From a virus: a stretch of 32,454 bases of DNA. Positions 17,226-24,398 of the stretch are shown here, in pieces. The translations under genes were made by a program, and so were the position numbers. How positions within the stretch are numbered: the first letter of the stretch is position 1; each line of letters starts with the position of its first letter. The notes under the pieces were generated by a model that saw only the letters and a list, made by a program, of their open reading frames with translations, was not told the DNA's origin and did not search any database. Where the stretch lies: IMG/VR virus record IMGVR_UViG_3300027759_000276, positions 1 to 32,454 of that record. The stretch is one strand, 5' to 3'.

Positions 17226-18236
17226 ATGGCACTCACACAAGTACAGCCAGGAATGCTGGCATCTGATTCGCAGTACACAGGGTTTAAGAACCGCATCATC
17301 AATGGTGCGCAAGTAATCAATCAAAGAGCAACCACTATTACTGATTATGGATATGCAACAGATAGATGGTCATACAACCCAGCGGCGGCTAGTAAAGCAT
17401 CCGTAGCGCAATCTTCTACTGCGCCAGCAGGATTTAACAATTCATTATTAGTTACTTCTTCTGCGACAACAACTGTTGGTGCAACTGATGTTTATATCAT
17501 TGAACAAAAGATAGAAGGCTACAACATAGCAGACTTAGGATTTGGTGCGGCTGGTGCATCTAGCATCACAATTAGTTTTTGGGTTCGCTCATCATTAACT
17601 GGAACATTTGGCGGGGCATTAGGAAATGCTGGCCCAGATAGAAGTTATCCGTTTACTTACACAATTTCGTCTGCAAATACTTGGGAACAAAAAACAGTAA
17701 CTATTACTGGAGATACAACTGGCACTTGGGCAACAACAAACGGCTCAGGATTTAGAGTCATGTTTAGTCTTGGTTGTGGTTCTTCTAGAAGTGGAACTGC
17801 GGGTGCTTGGACAGGAACTTCTAATATTTTCTCAGCCACAGGTGCAACAAGCGTAGTCGGCACAAATGGCGCAACCTTCTACATCACAGGCGTACAACTA
17901 GAAAAAGGCAGTACCGCAACATCGTTTGATTACAGAGACTATGGGCGCGAATTGCAGTTATGTCAGAGGTACTATGAAGTTCTGTATAACTCTGCTGATA
18001 ATGCTGGTTTATGGGGGCCATTTACAACGGGTTCTGGATATAGAGGTACTTGGTACTTTAAAGCACAAAAAAGAGCAAGTGCTTCTGTAAGTCTTGCTGG
18101 TTCAACTGCTTGGACAGGTTCAACACCAACTATTTTTGGTGGAATATCAACTGCGGCATTTTTTAATGCCACAACATTTTTCTATTCTGCGGGAACGGCC
18201 GATGCGCTGTCTTTGCAAGCATCTGCGGAGTTATAA
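17226..18236 (+). CDS. Second tail adhesin / carbohydrate-binding-like protein
   Basis: 336 residues from the ATG just after the fibre stop (an in-frame codon at 17202 lies inside the fibre gene). The start GMLASDSQYTGFKNRIINGAQVINQRAT and the C-terminal region FYITGVQLEKGSTATSFDYRDYGRELQLCQRYYE are typical of phage surface and fibre proteins. Between them is a jelly-roll-like beta domain (SSITISFWVRSS to TGAWTGTSNIF) resembling carbohydrate-binding modules. It probably binds cell-surface sugars as part of, or next to, the fibre. The DNA is AT-richer than the structural genes upstream, as in the distal fibre. Confidence 0.8.
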   Translation: MALTQVQPGMLASDSQYTGFKNRIINGAQVINQRATTITDYGYATDRWSYNPAAASKASVAQSSTAPAGFNNSLLVTSSATTTVGATDVYIIEQKIEGYNIADLGFGAAGASSITISFWVRSSLTGTFGGALGNAGPDRSYPFTYTISSANTWEQKTVTITGDTTGTWATTNGSGFRVMFSLGCGSSRSGTAGAWTGTSNIFSATGATSVVGTNGATFYITGVQLEKGSTATSFDYRDYGRELQLCQRYYEVLYNSADNAGLWGPFTTGSGYRGTWYFKAQKRASASVSLAGSTAWTGSTPTIFGGISTAAFFNATTFFYSAGTADALSLQASAEL

Positions 18237-18395
18237 ATGTTAACTTACAAACTTCAAAATAATTCAAATGGTCAACCATGTGCCGTCTTGCGGTCTGATG
18301 GGTGGACTATTCCTTTTTCCCAAGACAACACAGACTACCAAGCCTATTTAAAGTGGGTTGCTGAAGGCAACACGCCAGAGCCAGCAGATGCTTGA
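18237..18395 (+). CDS. Small conserved protein following the adhesin
   Basis: 52 residues from the ATG directly after the adhesin stop: an [20 protein letters not shown] start, [12 protein letters not shown] in the middle and a [19 protein letters not shown] end. I know similar [29 protein letters not shown] sequences beside many phage fibre genes; they are thought to be fibre-associated but have no proven function. It overlaps the next gene by eight bases. Confidence 0.8.
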   Translation: MLTYKLQNNSNGQPCAVLRSDGWTIPFSQDNTDYQAYLKWVAEGNTPEPADA

Positions 18396-18585
18396 GGATA
18401 CTGAGACACAACTCGCTGTTCACGTTGCAATATGTGAAGAGCGTTACAGGAATCTGGATAACACATTGCGTGATGGTGAAAAGCGCATGACCAAAATTGA
18501 GTACTTGTTGTATGCAGTGATTGCTTGCGTACTGCTAGGCCCTGGCACTGCAGCCACGTTCATCCATAAGTTCTTTGGCATATAA
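18388..18585 (+). CDS. Small membrane protein, holin-like candidate (XhlA-type layout)
   Basis: 65 residues from the ATG at 18388, which overlaps the previous stop; the in-frame codon at 18358 lies inside the upstream gene. An amphipathic, charged N-terminal helix ([23 protein letters not shown]) precedes a single membrane helix ([20 protein letters not shown]) and a short FHKFFGI-type tail. That layout resembles XhlA/haemolysin-type proteins found in phage lysis cassettes. The location at the start of the lysis cassette supports this, but holin activity is not shown. Confidence 0.7.
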   Translation: MLEDTETQLAVHVAICEERYRNLDNTLRDGEKRMTKIEYLLYAVIACVLLGPGTAATFIHKFFGI

Positions 18586-18588
18586 GAT

Positions 18589-19317
18589 GTGGATCCATTC
18601 TCTCTTCTCATGCTGGCACAAGGTGCGTTCAGTGCTATCAAGCAGGGGTGCGATTATTTACACCAGGGCAGGATTGCTCTGGACTCAGCTAAGAAGACAG
18701 TCGATGGAGCGTTGGCAGATGTCAAGGCAATCAAGAATATCTTTGATTGGTTCATTGGCCTCTTCATATCAAAGCCTAAAGTCGATATTGCAAAGCCTAT
18801 TGCTCAAGCAGCAGCCAAGTCAAAGCCAGCAGCTGCAGCCAAGCAACAGCAATCCTATGAGCAGCTCGAACTCGAACTCATCAAATCAGTCGGAGAAAAC
18901 ATCGGAATCCTCTTTGACACCCAGCAGCAAATCAACACGTACTACCAAGAGCTTGAAGAAGACTCCAAAACAAACTACAACCCAGACCAAAACAACAGCA
19001 AGAAGGCGATCGAGCGAGCATTGATTGAGTTGCAGCTGGAGAAGTTAATGGAGCAGACCAGAGAGGCGATGGTCTATGCGCCAGCAGAACTCAAAGACTT
19101 GTACAGCAGATTCTTGAAGATGTATGGACAGATTGAGAGAGAGCAGGCGTGGGCTAGAGCAGAGATGATTCGCAGGGCTAGGTTAGCCAGGTGGAAGAAA
19201 GAACAGGAAGAGATCAGGCAGATTGAGATGATTAGTGGAGGCGTTGCTGTGATGTTCATATCATTATTTTTTGGGTGGGTAATGTGGCAACTACGAAACT
19301 TGTCTGGTGGATATTGA
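18589..19317 (+). CDS. Helical membrane-anchored protein of unknown function
   Basis: 242 residues from a GTG at 18589 giving an MDPFSLLMLAQGAFSAIKQG start, a form I recognise in related phage proteins; an ATG seven codons later is possible but cuts that motif. The centre is Ala/Lys/Gln-rich and charged coiled coil (residues about 60-215), and one membrane helix lies near the C-terminus (VAVMFISLFFGWVMWQL). It has been placed among structural or lysis genes in other phages. No enzymatic motif is seen. It overlaps the next gene by about 34 bases. Confidence 0.75.
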   Translation: MDPFSLLMLAQGAFSAIKQGCDYLHQGRIALDSAKKTVDGALADVKAIKNIFDWFIGLFISKPKVDIAKPIAQAAAKSKPAAAAKQQQSYEQLELELIKSVGENIGILFDTQQQINTYYQELEEDSKTNYNPDQNNSKKAIERALIELQLEKLMEQTREAMVYAPAELKDLYSRFLKMYGQIEREQAWARAEMIRRARLARWKKEQEEIRQIEMISGGVAVMFISLFFGWVMWQLRNLSGGY

Positions 19318-19472
19318 TTGGAGTGGCAATATGTCTTGTTGTTGGCGTCACATCAATGGCATATGTGGAGACTCTCTACATGAAAGCCCAGCTCAAGCAA
19401 GAGATGAAAGAGTTACGAAAGCTCAAGAAAGAATTAAAAAAAGTACAGAATTCAAATGGAACTGATGAATGA
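19284..19472 (+). CDS. Small single-helix membrane protein
   Basis: 62 residues from the GTG at 19284 (a GTG at 19275 adds three residues). One membrane helix (LVWWILIGVAICLVVGVTSMAYV) is followed by a strongly charged Lys/Glu coiled coil (KQEMKELRKLKKELKKVQ). It overlaps both neighbours and has the shape of an accessory holin/antiholin or a spanin-like protein. Function is inferred only from the cassette. Confidence 0.65.
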   Translation: MATTKLVWWILIGVAICLVVGVTSMAYVETLYMKAQLKQEMKELRKLKKELKKVQNSNGTDE

Positions 19473-19693
19473 AATACATACTGTTACTGCTGCTATTGCT
19501 CACAGCCTGCGATGACCGATATCGGTACTTCTGCCAGGACCCTAAGAACTTCCCTGCCAAGCGATGCCAGCGCCCTGATTGCCAATTCACCCAAGACTGT
19601 CCCGATTATTTAGTAGCACCTATATTGGAGAAACAAGTTGTCCAACCATCCCAAGTTCCAAGTCAATCGTCTTCTGACCCAGGAAGAAATTGA
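19469..19693 (+). CDS. Small Cys-rich lipoprotein
   Basis: 74 residues. A short signal of Leu repeats (MKYILLLLLLLTAC) ends in the lipobox LTAC with C14 as the lipid-attached residue. The mature part has four more Cys in the pattern CQDPKNFPAKRC then PDCQFTQDC, which may form disulfides in the periplasm. I recognise this type from other phages of Gram-negative bacteria, but not its function. It starts at an ATGA overlap with the previous gene and overlaps the next by 56 bases. Confidence 0.8.
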   Translation: MKYILLLLLLLTACDDRYRYFCQDPKNFPAKRCQRPDCQFTQDCPDYLVAPILEKQVVQPSQVPSQSSSDPGRN

Positions 19694-20132
19694 GATAAGG
19701 GTTTGGGCCTTTGTGGTCCTACTCGTCACGCTCATTCTTGCTGGCATTGTGATGTTCATGCTGTACAGCCTGGCCTTTGTTGTGCAGCCAATAAAGTCTA
19801 TGGCGCCTATTGACCAGGCGTTTGCCAAGATGCTCAATGACATTGTGCTGCTCATTGTTGGTGGCATCGGTGGCGTGATGTCTCGCAAGGGTGTGCAGAC
19901 AGTGGCAGAAAAGATGGCAACTGCTACACCCTCACCTACCCCGCCTGCTCCAGCTGCAGCGCCTGCTACATCTACTTGGACAGCACCAGCTGGTGGCCTG
20001 CCTGCTTGGGTGAACCCAGTACTTGATGAGGAATGGAGAGCGCCACCACCACCAACTACACCGCCTGACTACGTTGATCCAGCCAAGGAAGAGATCGCAC
20101 AGGAACGTGCAGCAGCGAGGGCTGAAACATGA
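19638..20132 (+). CDS. Two-helix membrane protein, holin candidate
   Basis: 164 residues from a TTG at 19638, supported by GGAG seven bases upstream. Two hydrophobic helices (VWAFVVLLVTLILAGIVMFM and NDIVLLIVGGIGGVMS) are joined by a short polar loop. The C-terminal 80 residues are Pro/Ala-rich and charged, ending ERAAARAET. Two helices with a soluble tail, directly upstream of Rz/Rz1 and the endolysin, make this the best holin candidate. The start lies inside the lipoprotein gene. Confidence 0.7.
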   Translation: MSNHPKFQVNRLLTQEEIEIRVWAFVVLLVTLILAGIVMFMLYSLAFVVQPIKSMAPIDQAFAKMLNDIVLLIVGGIGGVMSRKGVQTVAEKMATATPSPTPPAPAAAPATSTWTAPAGGLPAWVNPVLDEEWRAPPPPTTPPDYVDPAKEEIAQERAAARAET

Positions 20133-20593
20133 TCCCAAACCCCTGGCTAATTATTGGAGCCATTGTCATGGCCATCAGCGTGTACTTCTACGGCCACCAC
20201 AAGGGCTGGGCAGAGCGTGACCAGGAGATGCAAACAGAGATCGCTGCCAAGAATGAAGAGGCTCGGACTAAAGAGCAGGAACTAACCAAACAACTCAACG
20301 ACAACTCAACCAAGTTACAGGAGGCCAATAATGCCATCACTGAAAAACAGTCTTCTCTTAATAAGCTCATTCGCTCTAGTAGCCTGCGCCTCCAAACCCC
20401 AGGTTGCGTACAAACCAGTGCAAGTACCACCGCTGCCAGCGGAAATAGCAACCAAGCGGGAAGTGAATCTGACAGAGAGACTCTCGCAGCTATTGCACAA
20501 ATCGTTGCCCAAGGAGACAGGAACACAGCCCAGCTCAATGCCTGCATCGACAGTTACAACAAAGTGATGGAGGCCGTGAATGTTAAACGCTGA
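20129..20593 (+). CDS. Rz-like inner-membrane spanin
   Basis: 154 residues. An N-terminal signal anchor (WLIIGAIVMAISVYFYGHHKG) is followed by a long periplasmic coiled coil (residues about 30-85) and then a TLAAIAQIVAQGDRNTAQLNACIDSYNKV end. The last part, AQGDxNTxQLNxCIxxY, is the typical Rz C-terminus. With Rz1 it fuses inner and outer membranes in the last step of lysis. ATGA overlap with the holin candidate; its 3' end overlaps the endolysin start by 14 bases. Confidence 0.9.
   Translation: MIPNPWLIIGAIVMAISVYFYGHHKGWAERDQEMQTEIAAKNEEARTKEQELTKQLNDNSTKLQEANNAITEKQSSLNKLIRSSSLRLQTPGCVQTSASTTAASGNSNQAGSESDRETLAAIAQIVAQGDRNTAQLNACIDSYNKVMEAVNVKR
20331..20567 (+). CDS. Rz1-like outer-membrane lipoprotein, nested in Rz
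   Basis: 78 residues read in another frame wholly inside the Rz gene. The ATG has a strong AGGAGG six bases upstream. The signal sequence NSLLLISSFALVAC ends in the lipobox LVAC (C19), and the mature part carries the Pro-rich stretch YKPVQVPPLP typical of Rz1. Nested Rz/Rz1 pairs are well established in lambdoid and many other phages. It completes the spanin with Rz. Confidence 0.92.
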   Translation: MPSLKNSLLLISSFALVACASKPQVAYKPVQVPPLPAEIATKREVNLTERLSQLLHKSLPKETGTQPSSMPASTVTTK

Positions 20594-21176
20594 GAAACTA
20601 GCCAAGCTGCACATCGGTGCTGACTGGGTTGATCCACTTAATGAAACCTTTGAGCGCTTTGGAATCTTCACACACAACCAGCAAGCTACATTCATTGGTC
20701 AGTGTGGCCATGAGTGTGGAAACTTCAGAATCCTGGAAGAGAATCTAAATTACAAAGCTGTAACGCTAATGAAGTTGTGGCCTAAGAGATTTCCTACACT
20801 GGAGGTGGCCAATGGCTACGCTGGAAACCCTAAAAAAATTGCAAATCAAGTCTATTCTTCTCGCATGGGTAACCGTGACGAAAATAGTGGTGACGGTTAT
20901 CGCTTTAGGGGTAGGGGTTGTATTCAGCTTACTGGCCACTCTAATTATTTCCATGCTGGTAAAGCGCTGGGCGTGGATTTTGTTATGGACCCTGATCTTG
21001 TTAGCACTCCTAAATATGCTGCCCTTACAGCTGGATGGTTTTGGGATACCCATAAACTCAATGCTCCAGCGGATGCCCTTGACCATGCCAAGGTAACCAA
21101 GATTATTAATGGTGGAACTATAGGGCTTGAGGATCGCATTAAGCACACCCAGCAAGCCCTATTAGTCCTGGCCTAA
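20580..21176 (+). CDS. Endolysin, glycoside hydrolase family 19 (chitinase-like)
   Basis: 198 residues. The catalytic region GQCGHECGNFRILEENLNY (E45 as the likely acid, with E53/E54 nearby) and the substrate-cleft motif YRFRGRGCIQLTGHSNY (residues 107-123) followed by INGG identify the GH19-type muramidase fold. There is no signal peptide or membrane anchor, so export needs the holin. It cuts peptidoglycan between MurNAc and GlcNAc. Its stop TAA (21174-21176) overlaps the stop of the convergent recT gene. Confidence 0.93.
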   Translation: MLNAEKLAKLHIGADWVDPLNETFERFGIFTHNQQATFIGQCGHECGNFRILEENLNYKAVTLMKLWPKRFPTLEVANGYAGNPKKIANQVYSSRMGNRDENSGDGYRFRGRGCIQLTGHSNYFHAGKALGVDFVMDPDLVSTPKYAALTAGWFWDTHKLNAPADALDHAKVTKIINGGTIGLEDRIKHTQQALLVLA

Positions 21177-22135
21177 GTGGCAGCACCAAGCGCAGCAATG
21201 CGCTGTTGATGACCAGCAATGTGGCGCACACGTTTGGCCATGTCTACCTTGTTGATGGTGTCAGCATTGGCCTCACGTAACTCACGTAACTTAGTCATGC
21301 GCTCACGTGGCTTGATCTTCTGACTGGATGCTATCTTCTCGCAGAACTGCTCATACGCATCTTGCCATTCTTCTAGCGTGGCGTGAGTGCTATGCGGTGA
21401 ATCTTTGCCAGGCAAGATGATCGCAAACTCACCAGCTGCAGGCGGTGGCTCGATGGCCAGCTCTTCAAACGGTGGGTGATCAACCAACTCAACCTCACCA
21501 GTCTCTACATCTGGCGCAGTGAACTCTACAGCTGGTGCTGGCGCTGGCGCCTGCAATGCATCTAGCGGATTGCGTGGCGTGATGTCTTTGGGTGGGCGCT
21601 TAGTCTCCTCTGGATAGTCTTGTGCCTCTTCAGTGCTGATCAATCCCTTGAGTACATCTGGGTAAGCATCACGTAAAGCAAAGCCCCTGGCTCTCATCTG
21701 CAGCATACGTTTTGGGTACGCCTGCCATGGACCTTGCTTGCCCCACAGGCCTGCACGTTTAGCATCTTCTACTGAGAAACGCACGGTGACTGGCGCTCTG
21801 CCTTTACGTCTGGCCACACACACGGCCACTGGGTTTGACGTACCCTCATCCTCAATGCTTTCCTCAACACCATCACACACTGGGCTGGCCTGGACCAGCG
21901 CCATCATGGCATCACCGTAGACCGATGGCTTGCCATTGATCACAGCAATATTCTGCAGCGCCTGCATCGGGGCTAGACCCATTTCCATACCCCACTGAAT
22001 GCAGACCATGATGTCTTGTGGCTTGCCCATGTATTGCTTGGGGACCATGTTGCTGTTGGCCAGCATCTCGCTGAACTGGATGGCCTCGGTTACAGTGGCT
22101 GGCGCAAAGCCTTGTCGGCTAACTGTTACTTGCAT
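21173..22135 (-). CDS. recT: RecT-family single-strand annealing protein
   Basis: 320 residues. The N-terminal 160 residues carry the RecT core: EAIQFSEMLANSNMVPKQYMGKP, MVCIQWGMEMGLAPMQALQNIAVINGKP, then VRFSVEDAKRAGLW and a WQAYPKRMLQMRARGFALRDAYPD stretch. The C-terminal half is linker-like. RecT pairs complementary single strands and works with the exonuclease two genes upstream. The start overlaps the stop of the 54-aa gene (TAATG). The stop codon overlaps the endolysin stop from the other strand. Confidence 0.93.
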   Translation of the reverse strand: MQVTVSRQGFAPATVTEAIQFSEMLANSNMVPKQYMGKPQDIMVCIQWGMEMGLAPMQALQNIAVINGKPSVYGDAMMALVQASPVCDGVEESIEDEGTSNPVAVCVARRKGRAPVTVRFSVEDAKRAGLWGKQGPWQAYPKRMLQMRARGFALRDAYPDVLKGLISTEEAQDYPEETKRPPKDITPRNPLDALQAPAPAPAVEFTAPDVETGEVELVDHPPFEELAIEPPPAAGEFAIILPGKDSPHSTHATLEEWQDAYEQFCEKIASSQKIKPRERMTKLRELREANADTINKVDMAKRVRHIAGHQQRIAALGAAT

Positions 22136-22299
22136 TACTCTTGCTCCTCATCTAAGTGTGAGCGCAAAGTCTCAAGGACAAGAGCTGCAATGTGGTCAAC
22201 GATCTTGCCAGCTGCATCAATGCTCACATCAGGGAAAGCATCAATGATTGCTACGGTTGCTTTGGCGTGTGCCTTTTGAACTTCTTGACAGTTAATCAT
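22135..22299 (-). CDS. Small protein between the exonuclease and recT genes
   Basis: 54 residues from the ATG at 22299, chosen because AGGAG lies eight bases upstream and the ATG overlaps the exonuclease stop (ATGA). The longer in-frame extension lies inside the exonuclease gene. The protein is helical (KAHAKATVAIIDAFPDVSID, then AGKIVDHIAALVLETLRSHLD) and acidic at its end. I do not recognise it; the tight coupling to both recombination genes suggests an accessory role. Confidence 0.75.
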   Translation of the reverse strand: MINCQEVQKAHAKATVAIIDAFPDVSIDAAGKIVDHIAALVLETLRSHLDEEQE

Positions 22300-23261
22300 G
22301 CTCTTGTCTCCTTGATGGTGAGTGTGGATTGACGAATGGAATAGGCTTCTTTTGCTGGTACTACTTTCTCTGGTTGTGCTTTGTAGGAACGTACTGGCCA
22401 ATTTATAGTAAAGCCACCAGCAATGGCCTTAGTGTTTGTACCCATAAGTTCTTTGAGGCGCTCCTCATCTTCAGCAATTTGCTGCTCTCTAATTTTTAGA
22501 GAGAGTTTGTTGTCAGAGATACGTTGTGCTAACTCGATTGCCTCTTCAGAATCAAGCGTTACAACAGTCTCTTTTACTGGATATATGCCACGTTCATCTG
22601 GCCAGCGCTCACCATTTTGGGGCGCATAGTAGTCAATAGATCCTGTCTCTTTCCAGTTATCCAGGCGAGACTGAAAATCAATAGTGGCTGCAGCAATGCG
22701 ATCAAGTGTTCCCTGGTGTGGAGCGAAAAGGAAAAGGCGCATCTCGCTGGCTTTGTACAGCACAGCAATACAGCCCCAGGTGGCTTTGACAATGTCCATC
22801 TGAGCCTGCAGCTGGATCGGACCACGGTACAAGGCTGGCGCATCTTCTGCCTCGACAGATGTAACCTTGGCCTCAATGACACCCATGCCATCTAGAGTGA
22901 TGGAGTCCTGGCCAATGACGTAGATGCCATTGGCTGGATCTGATACAACCACTTGGCCACGGCCAACAGCTGTGCCATCCAGGCTGCAACAAAGTGGCAG
23001 TGAGTCATGGTAGTAAGCAGTCTCATGCTCGGTCACCAGATCGGTCAAGAGCAAGCGCTTGGCTGCCTCGGCCAGCACCACAGGCTCTAGCGTATTACCC
23101 CAGGCCATGGCCTCATTGCCGATGTCTGGACGCTCAAGACCTTTGAGTGCGTTGATTGAAAACTCTAGTTCATCATTTGGGTTTGACCACTTGGACAACC
23201 CCAGCAAGCCTGGTAGGCGTGATGCACTAAGCATCGTGTCGGGTGTTACTTTGTTAACCAT
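22296..23261 (-). CDS. YqaJ-type viral recombination exonuclease (lambda exonuclease-like)
   Basis: 321 residues. The YqaJ pattern is clear: SASRLPGLLGLSKW at the start, WGNTLEPVVL (E59), LCCSLDGTAVG (D95), then GVIEAKVT (E130 and K132). Together these give the PD-(D/E)XK active site. The C-terminal part has a charged coiled coil (residues about 245-280). It should chew 5' ends to expose single strands for RecT. It has AGGAG before the ATG, one base between it and the upstream gene, and an ATGA overlap downstream. Confidence 0.92.
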   Translation of the reverse strand: MVNKVTPDTMLSASRLPGLLGLSKWSNPNDELEFSINALKGLERPDIGNEAMAWGNTLEPVVLAEAAKRLLLTDLVTEHETAYYHDSLPLCCSLDGTAVGRGQVVVSDPANGIYVIGQDSITLDGMGVIEAKVTSVEAEDAPALYRGPIQLQAQMDIVKATWGCIAVLYKASEMRLFLFAPHQGTLDRIAAATIDFQSRLDNWKETGSIDYYAPQNGERWPDERGIYPVKETVVTLDSEEAIELAQRISDNKLSLKIREQQIAEDEERLKELMGTNTKAIAGGFTINWPVRSYKAQPEKVVPAKEAYSIRQSTLTIKETRA

Positions 23262-23262
23262 T

Positions 23263-23571
23263 TCAATGCTCCTGTTTAGTGGCTAGTTGATAAATGCGGA
23301 TGATTCGTGCGTGTGCCTGGGTATGGCTGGCCTCGGTATAACCAACTGCCTGGAATTGCTTAGTGCGAAAGACAGCGCCAAGCACTGATGGGTGCATACC
23401 GTCTGGGATGGATATGTGTGAGCGGATGTCATTGATAGACACGCTGCCCTGTTTCTCACATATCGCTACGGCTAGTGTTCTGCAGCGACTCAGGAACTCA
23501 GAGTCTCTGGCCTCGAATAGTGCTAATTGGTTATCTCGGATAGCCTGGCCGACTTGGGTGGTATTGAGCAT
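23263..23571 (-). CDS. Small protein with possible winged-helix fold
   Basis: 102 residues from an ATG preceded by AAGGGG. The middle (GSVSINDIRSHISIPDGM, then HPSVLGAVFRTKQFQAVGY) could be a winged-helix DNA-binding unit: short helices followed by a Gly-containing strand and a basic C-terminus (ARIIRIYQLATKQEH). No named family is recognised. It sits one base upstream of the exonuclease gene in the recombination operon, so a role in phage DNA metabolism or control is inferred. Confidence 0.75.
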   Translation of the reverse strand: MLNTTQVGQAIRDNQLALFEARDSEFLSRCRTLAVAICEKQGSVSINDIRSHISIPDGMHPSVLGAVFRTKQFQAVGYTEASHTQAHARIIRIYQLATKQEH

Positions 23572-23580
23572 GGCAACCCC

Positions 23581-23964
23581 TTACCAGGTCAAAGCAATGA
23601 CAACCAGGGCTACAAAGCCAAGGACGTAGATTGCCTTATCAGCATTGGAATATTGATCTTCTTGAGGCTTAGATTCGCCTCGCAAAAGTAGGTCCTGCAG
23701 CCAGTCTTGGTCAGGACTACTATGCTTTTTGGTAGACTGATACTTACTACCAATTACTACCTTGCCAGTGTCTATGGAAAATGTGTGATAACTACTTTGT
23801 ACTACGCTACCTGTAGTGGTTGCTGGCCAATAAACAGTATATACATCGTATGAAGTAGAAGAAGGTTTTAATAAGGCGCCAGCAGCGCCTTTGATTACCT
23901 GGTACGCCATTGACTGGCGTTTTGGTTTCGCTCGATGAACTAATGAAGAACTAAAAGTACTCAT
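23581..23964 (-). CDS. Small tail-anchored membrane protein
   Basis: 127 residues from the ATG at 23964, with AGGAG eight bases upstream. A polar, Ser/Tyr-rich body (residues 1-105) ends in one C-terminal membrane helix (AIYVLGFVALVVIALTW). I recognise no family. A membrane protein in an early recombination operon could act in superinfection exclusion or on the host, which is speculation. The gene contains one copy of a 19-base repeat also found just upstream of it. Confidence 0.7.
   Translation of the reverse strand: MSTFSSSLVHRAKPKRQSMAYQVIKGAAGALLKPSSTSYDVYTVYWPATTTGSVVQSSYHTFSIDTGKVVIGSKYQSTKKHSSPDQDWLQDLLLRGESKPQEDQYSNADKAIYVLGFVALVVIALTW
23803..23821. repeat. 19-base direct repeat, copy 1
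   Basis: TACGCTACCTGTAGTGGTT occurs here, inside the 127-aa gene, and again at 24028-24046, 225 bases away in the same direction. The core CTACCTGTAG is a small inverted repeat. No coding relation links the two copies, since one is in a gene body and the other overlaps a stop codon. Confidence 0.9.
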
Positions 23965-24027
23965 TTGCTTTCTCCTTTTTTGATAAAGTTTCTAAGGTTA
24001 CAAGATTCAAAGGTCACTCGGTGAGCT

Positions 24028-24046
24028 TACGCTACCTGTAGTGGTT
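24028..24046. repeat. 19-base direct repeat, copy 2
   Basis: Second copy of the sequence at 23803-23821. It covers the end of the 117-aa gene and the start of the 80-base gap before the 127-aa gene. On the - strand this gap can fold: CACT with AGTG outside, and GGTAGC with GCTCACC around a GTAA loop (24044-24012), so it may be a structured leader for the 127-aa gene. Confidence 0.9.
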
Positions 24047-24398
24047 AACGCTTTACGAGATTGTTCTTACGCCACTCTTTGGTGGCTACATCTTTCTTAT
24101 TCGTTTGGCTCAGTGCTGATCTAGCGTGTTCCATGCAGCCCCTGGCTGCCATGATTCGCCAAATATCACTGCGCTCATCTTCCCAACCAAGCTCCGTGAG
24201 CTGCACCGAAAGTTCGCTGAAAGTCTTGGCTGCCCACTTGATGTCTTCCATAACTAAGACTGGGACATCGAGCCTGCAGTTGACGCCACGGCCAATGCGG
24301 TTGAAGTACTTGGCCAGCTGCTTGCGGTTTAAGTCTTTCTCACCATCAAAGGGTTTGACGTGTTCGTAGATTGGGAGCGTTGATCTATAGCCAGTCAT
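24045..24398 (-). CDS. Unknown protein downstream of the serine recombinase
   Basis: 117 residues, starting on the recombinase stop (TAATG). It is helical, charged and Trp-containing (EDIKWAAKTFSELSVQLTELGWEDERSDIWRI), with a basic end (KKDVATKEWRKNNLVKR). No membrane segment and no recognised motif. Translational coupling to the recombinase suggests a partner or co-regulated early protein. Confidence 0.75.
   Translation of the reverse strand: MTGYRSTLPIYEHVKPFDGEKDLNRKQLAKYFNRIGRGVNCRLDVPVLVMEDIKWAAKTFSELSVQLTELGWEDERSDIWRIMAARGCMEHARSALSQTNKKDVATKEWRKNNLVKR

Noticed and set aside
3789-18236. A diversity-generating retroelement as in BPP-1, which has a related head module.
   Set aside because: No reverse transcriptase frame, no template/variable repeat pair, and no adenine-biased repeat was seen.
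18575-19024. 149-aa frame with Ser/Thr/Gln repeats overlapping the 242-aa gene.
   Set aside because: It is a frame-shifted image of the low-complexity Lys/Ala/Gln-rich gene; its start region overlaps the previous stop and it has no sensible fold.
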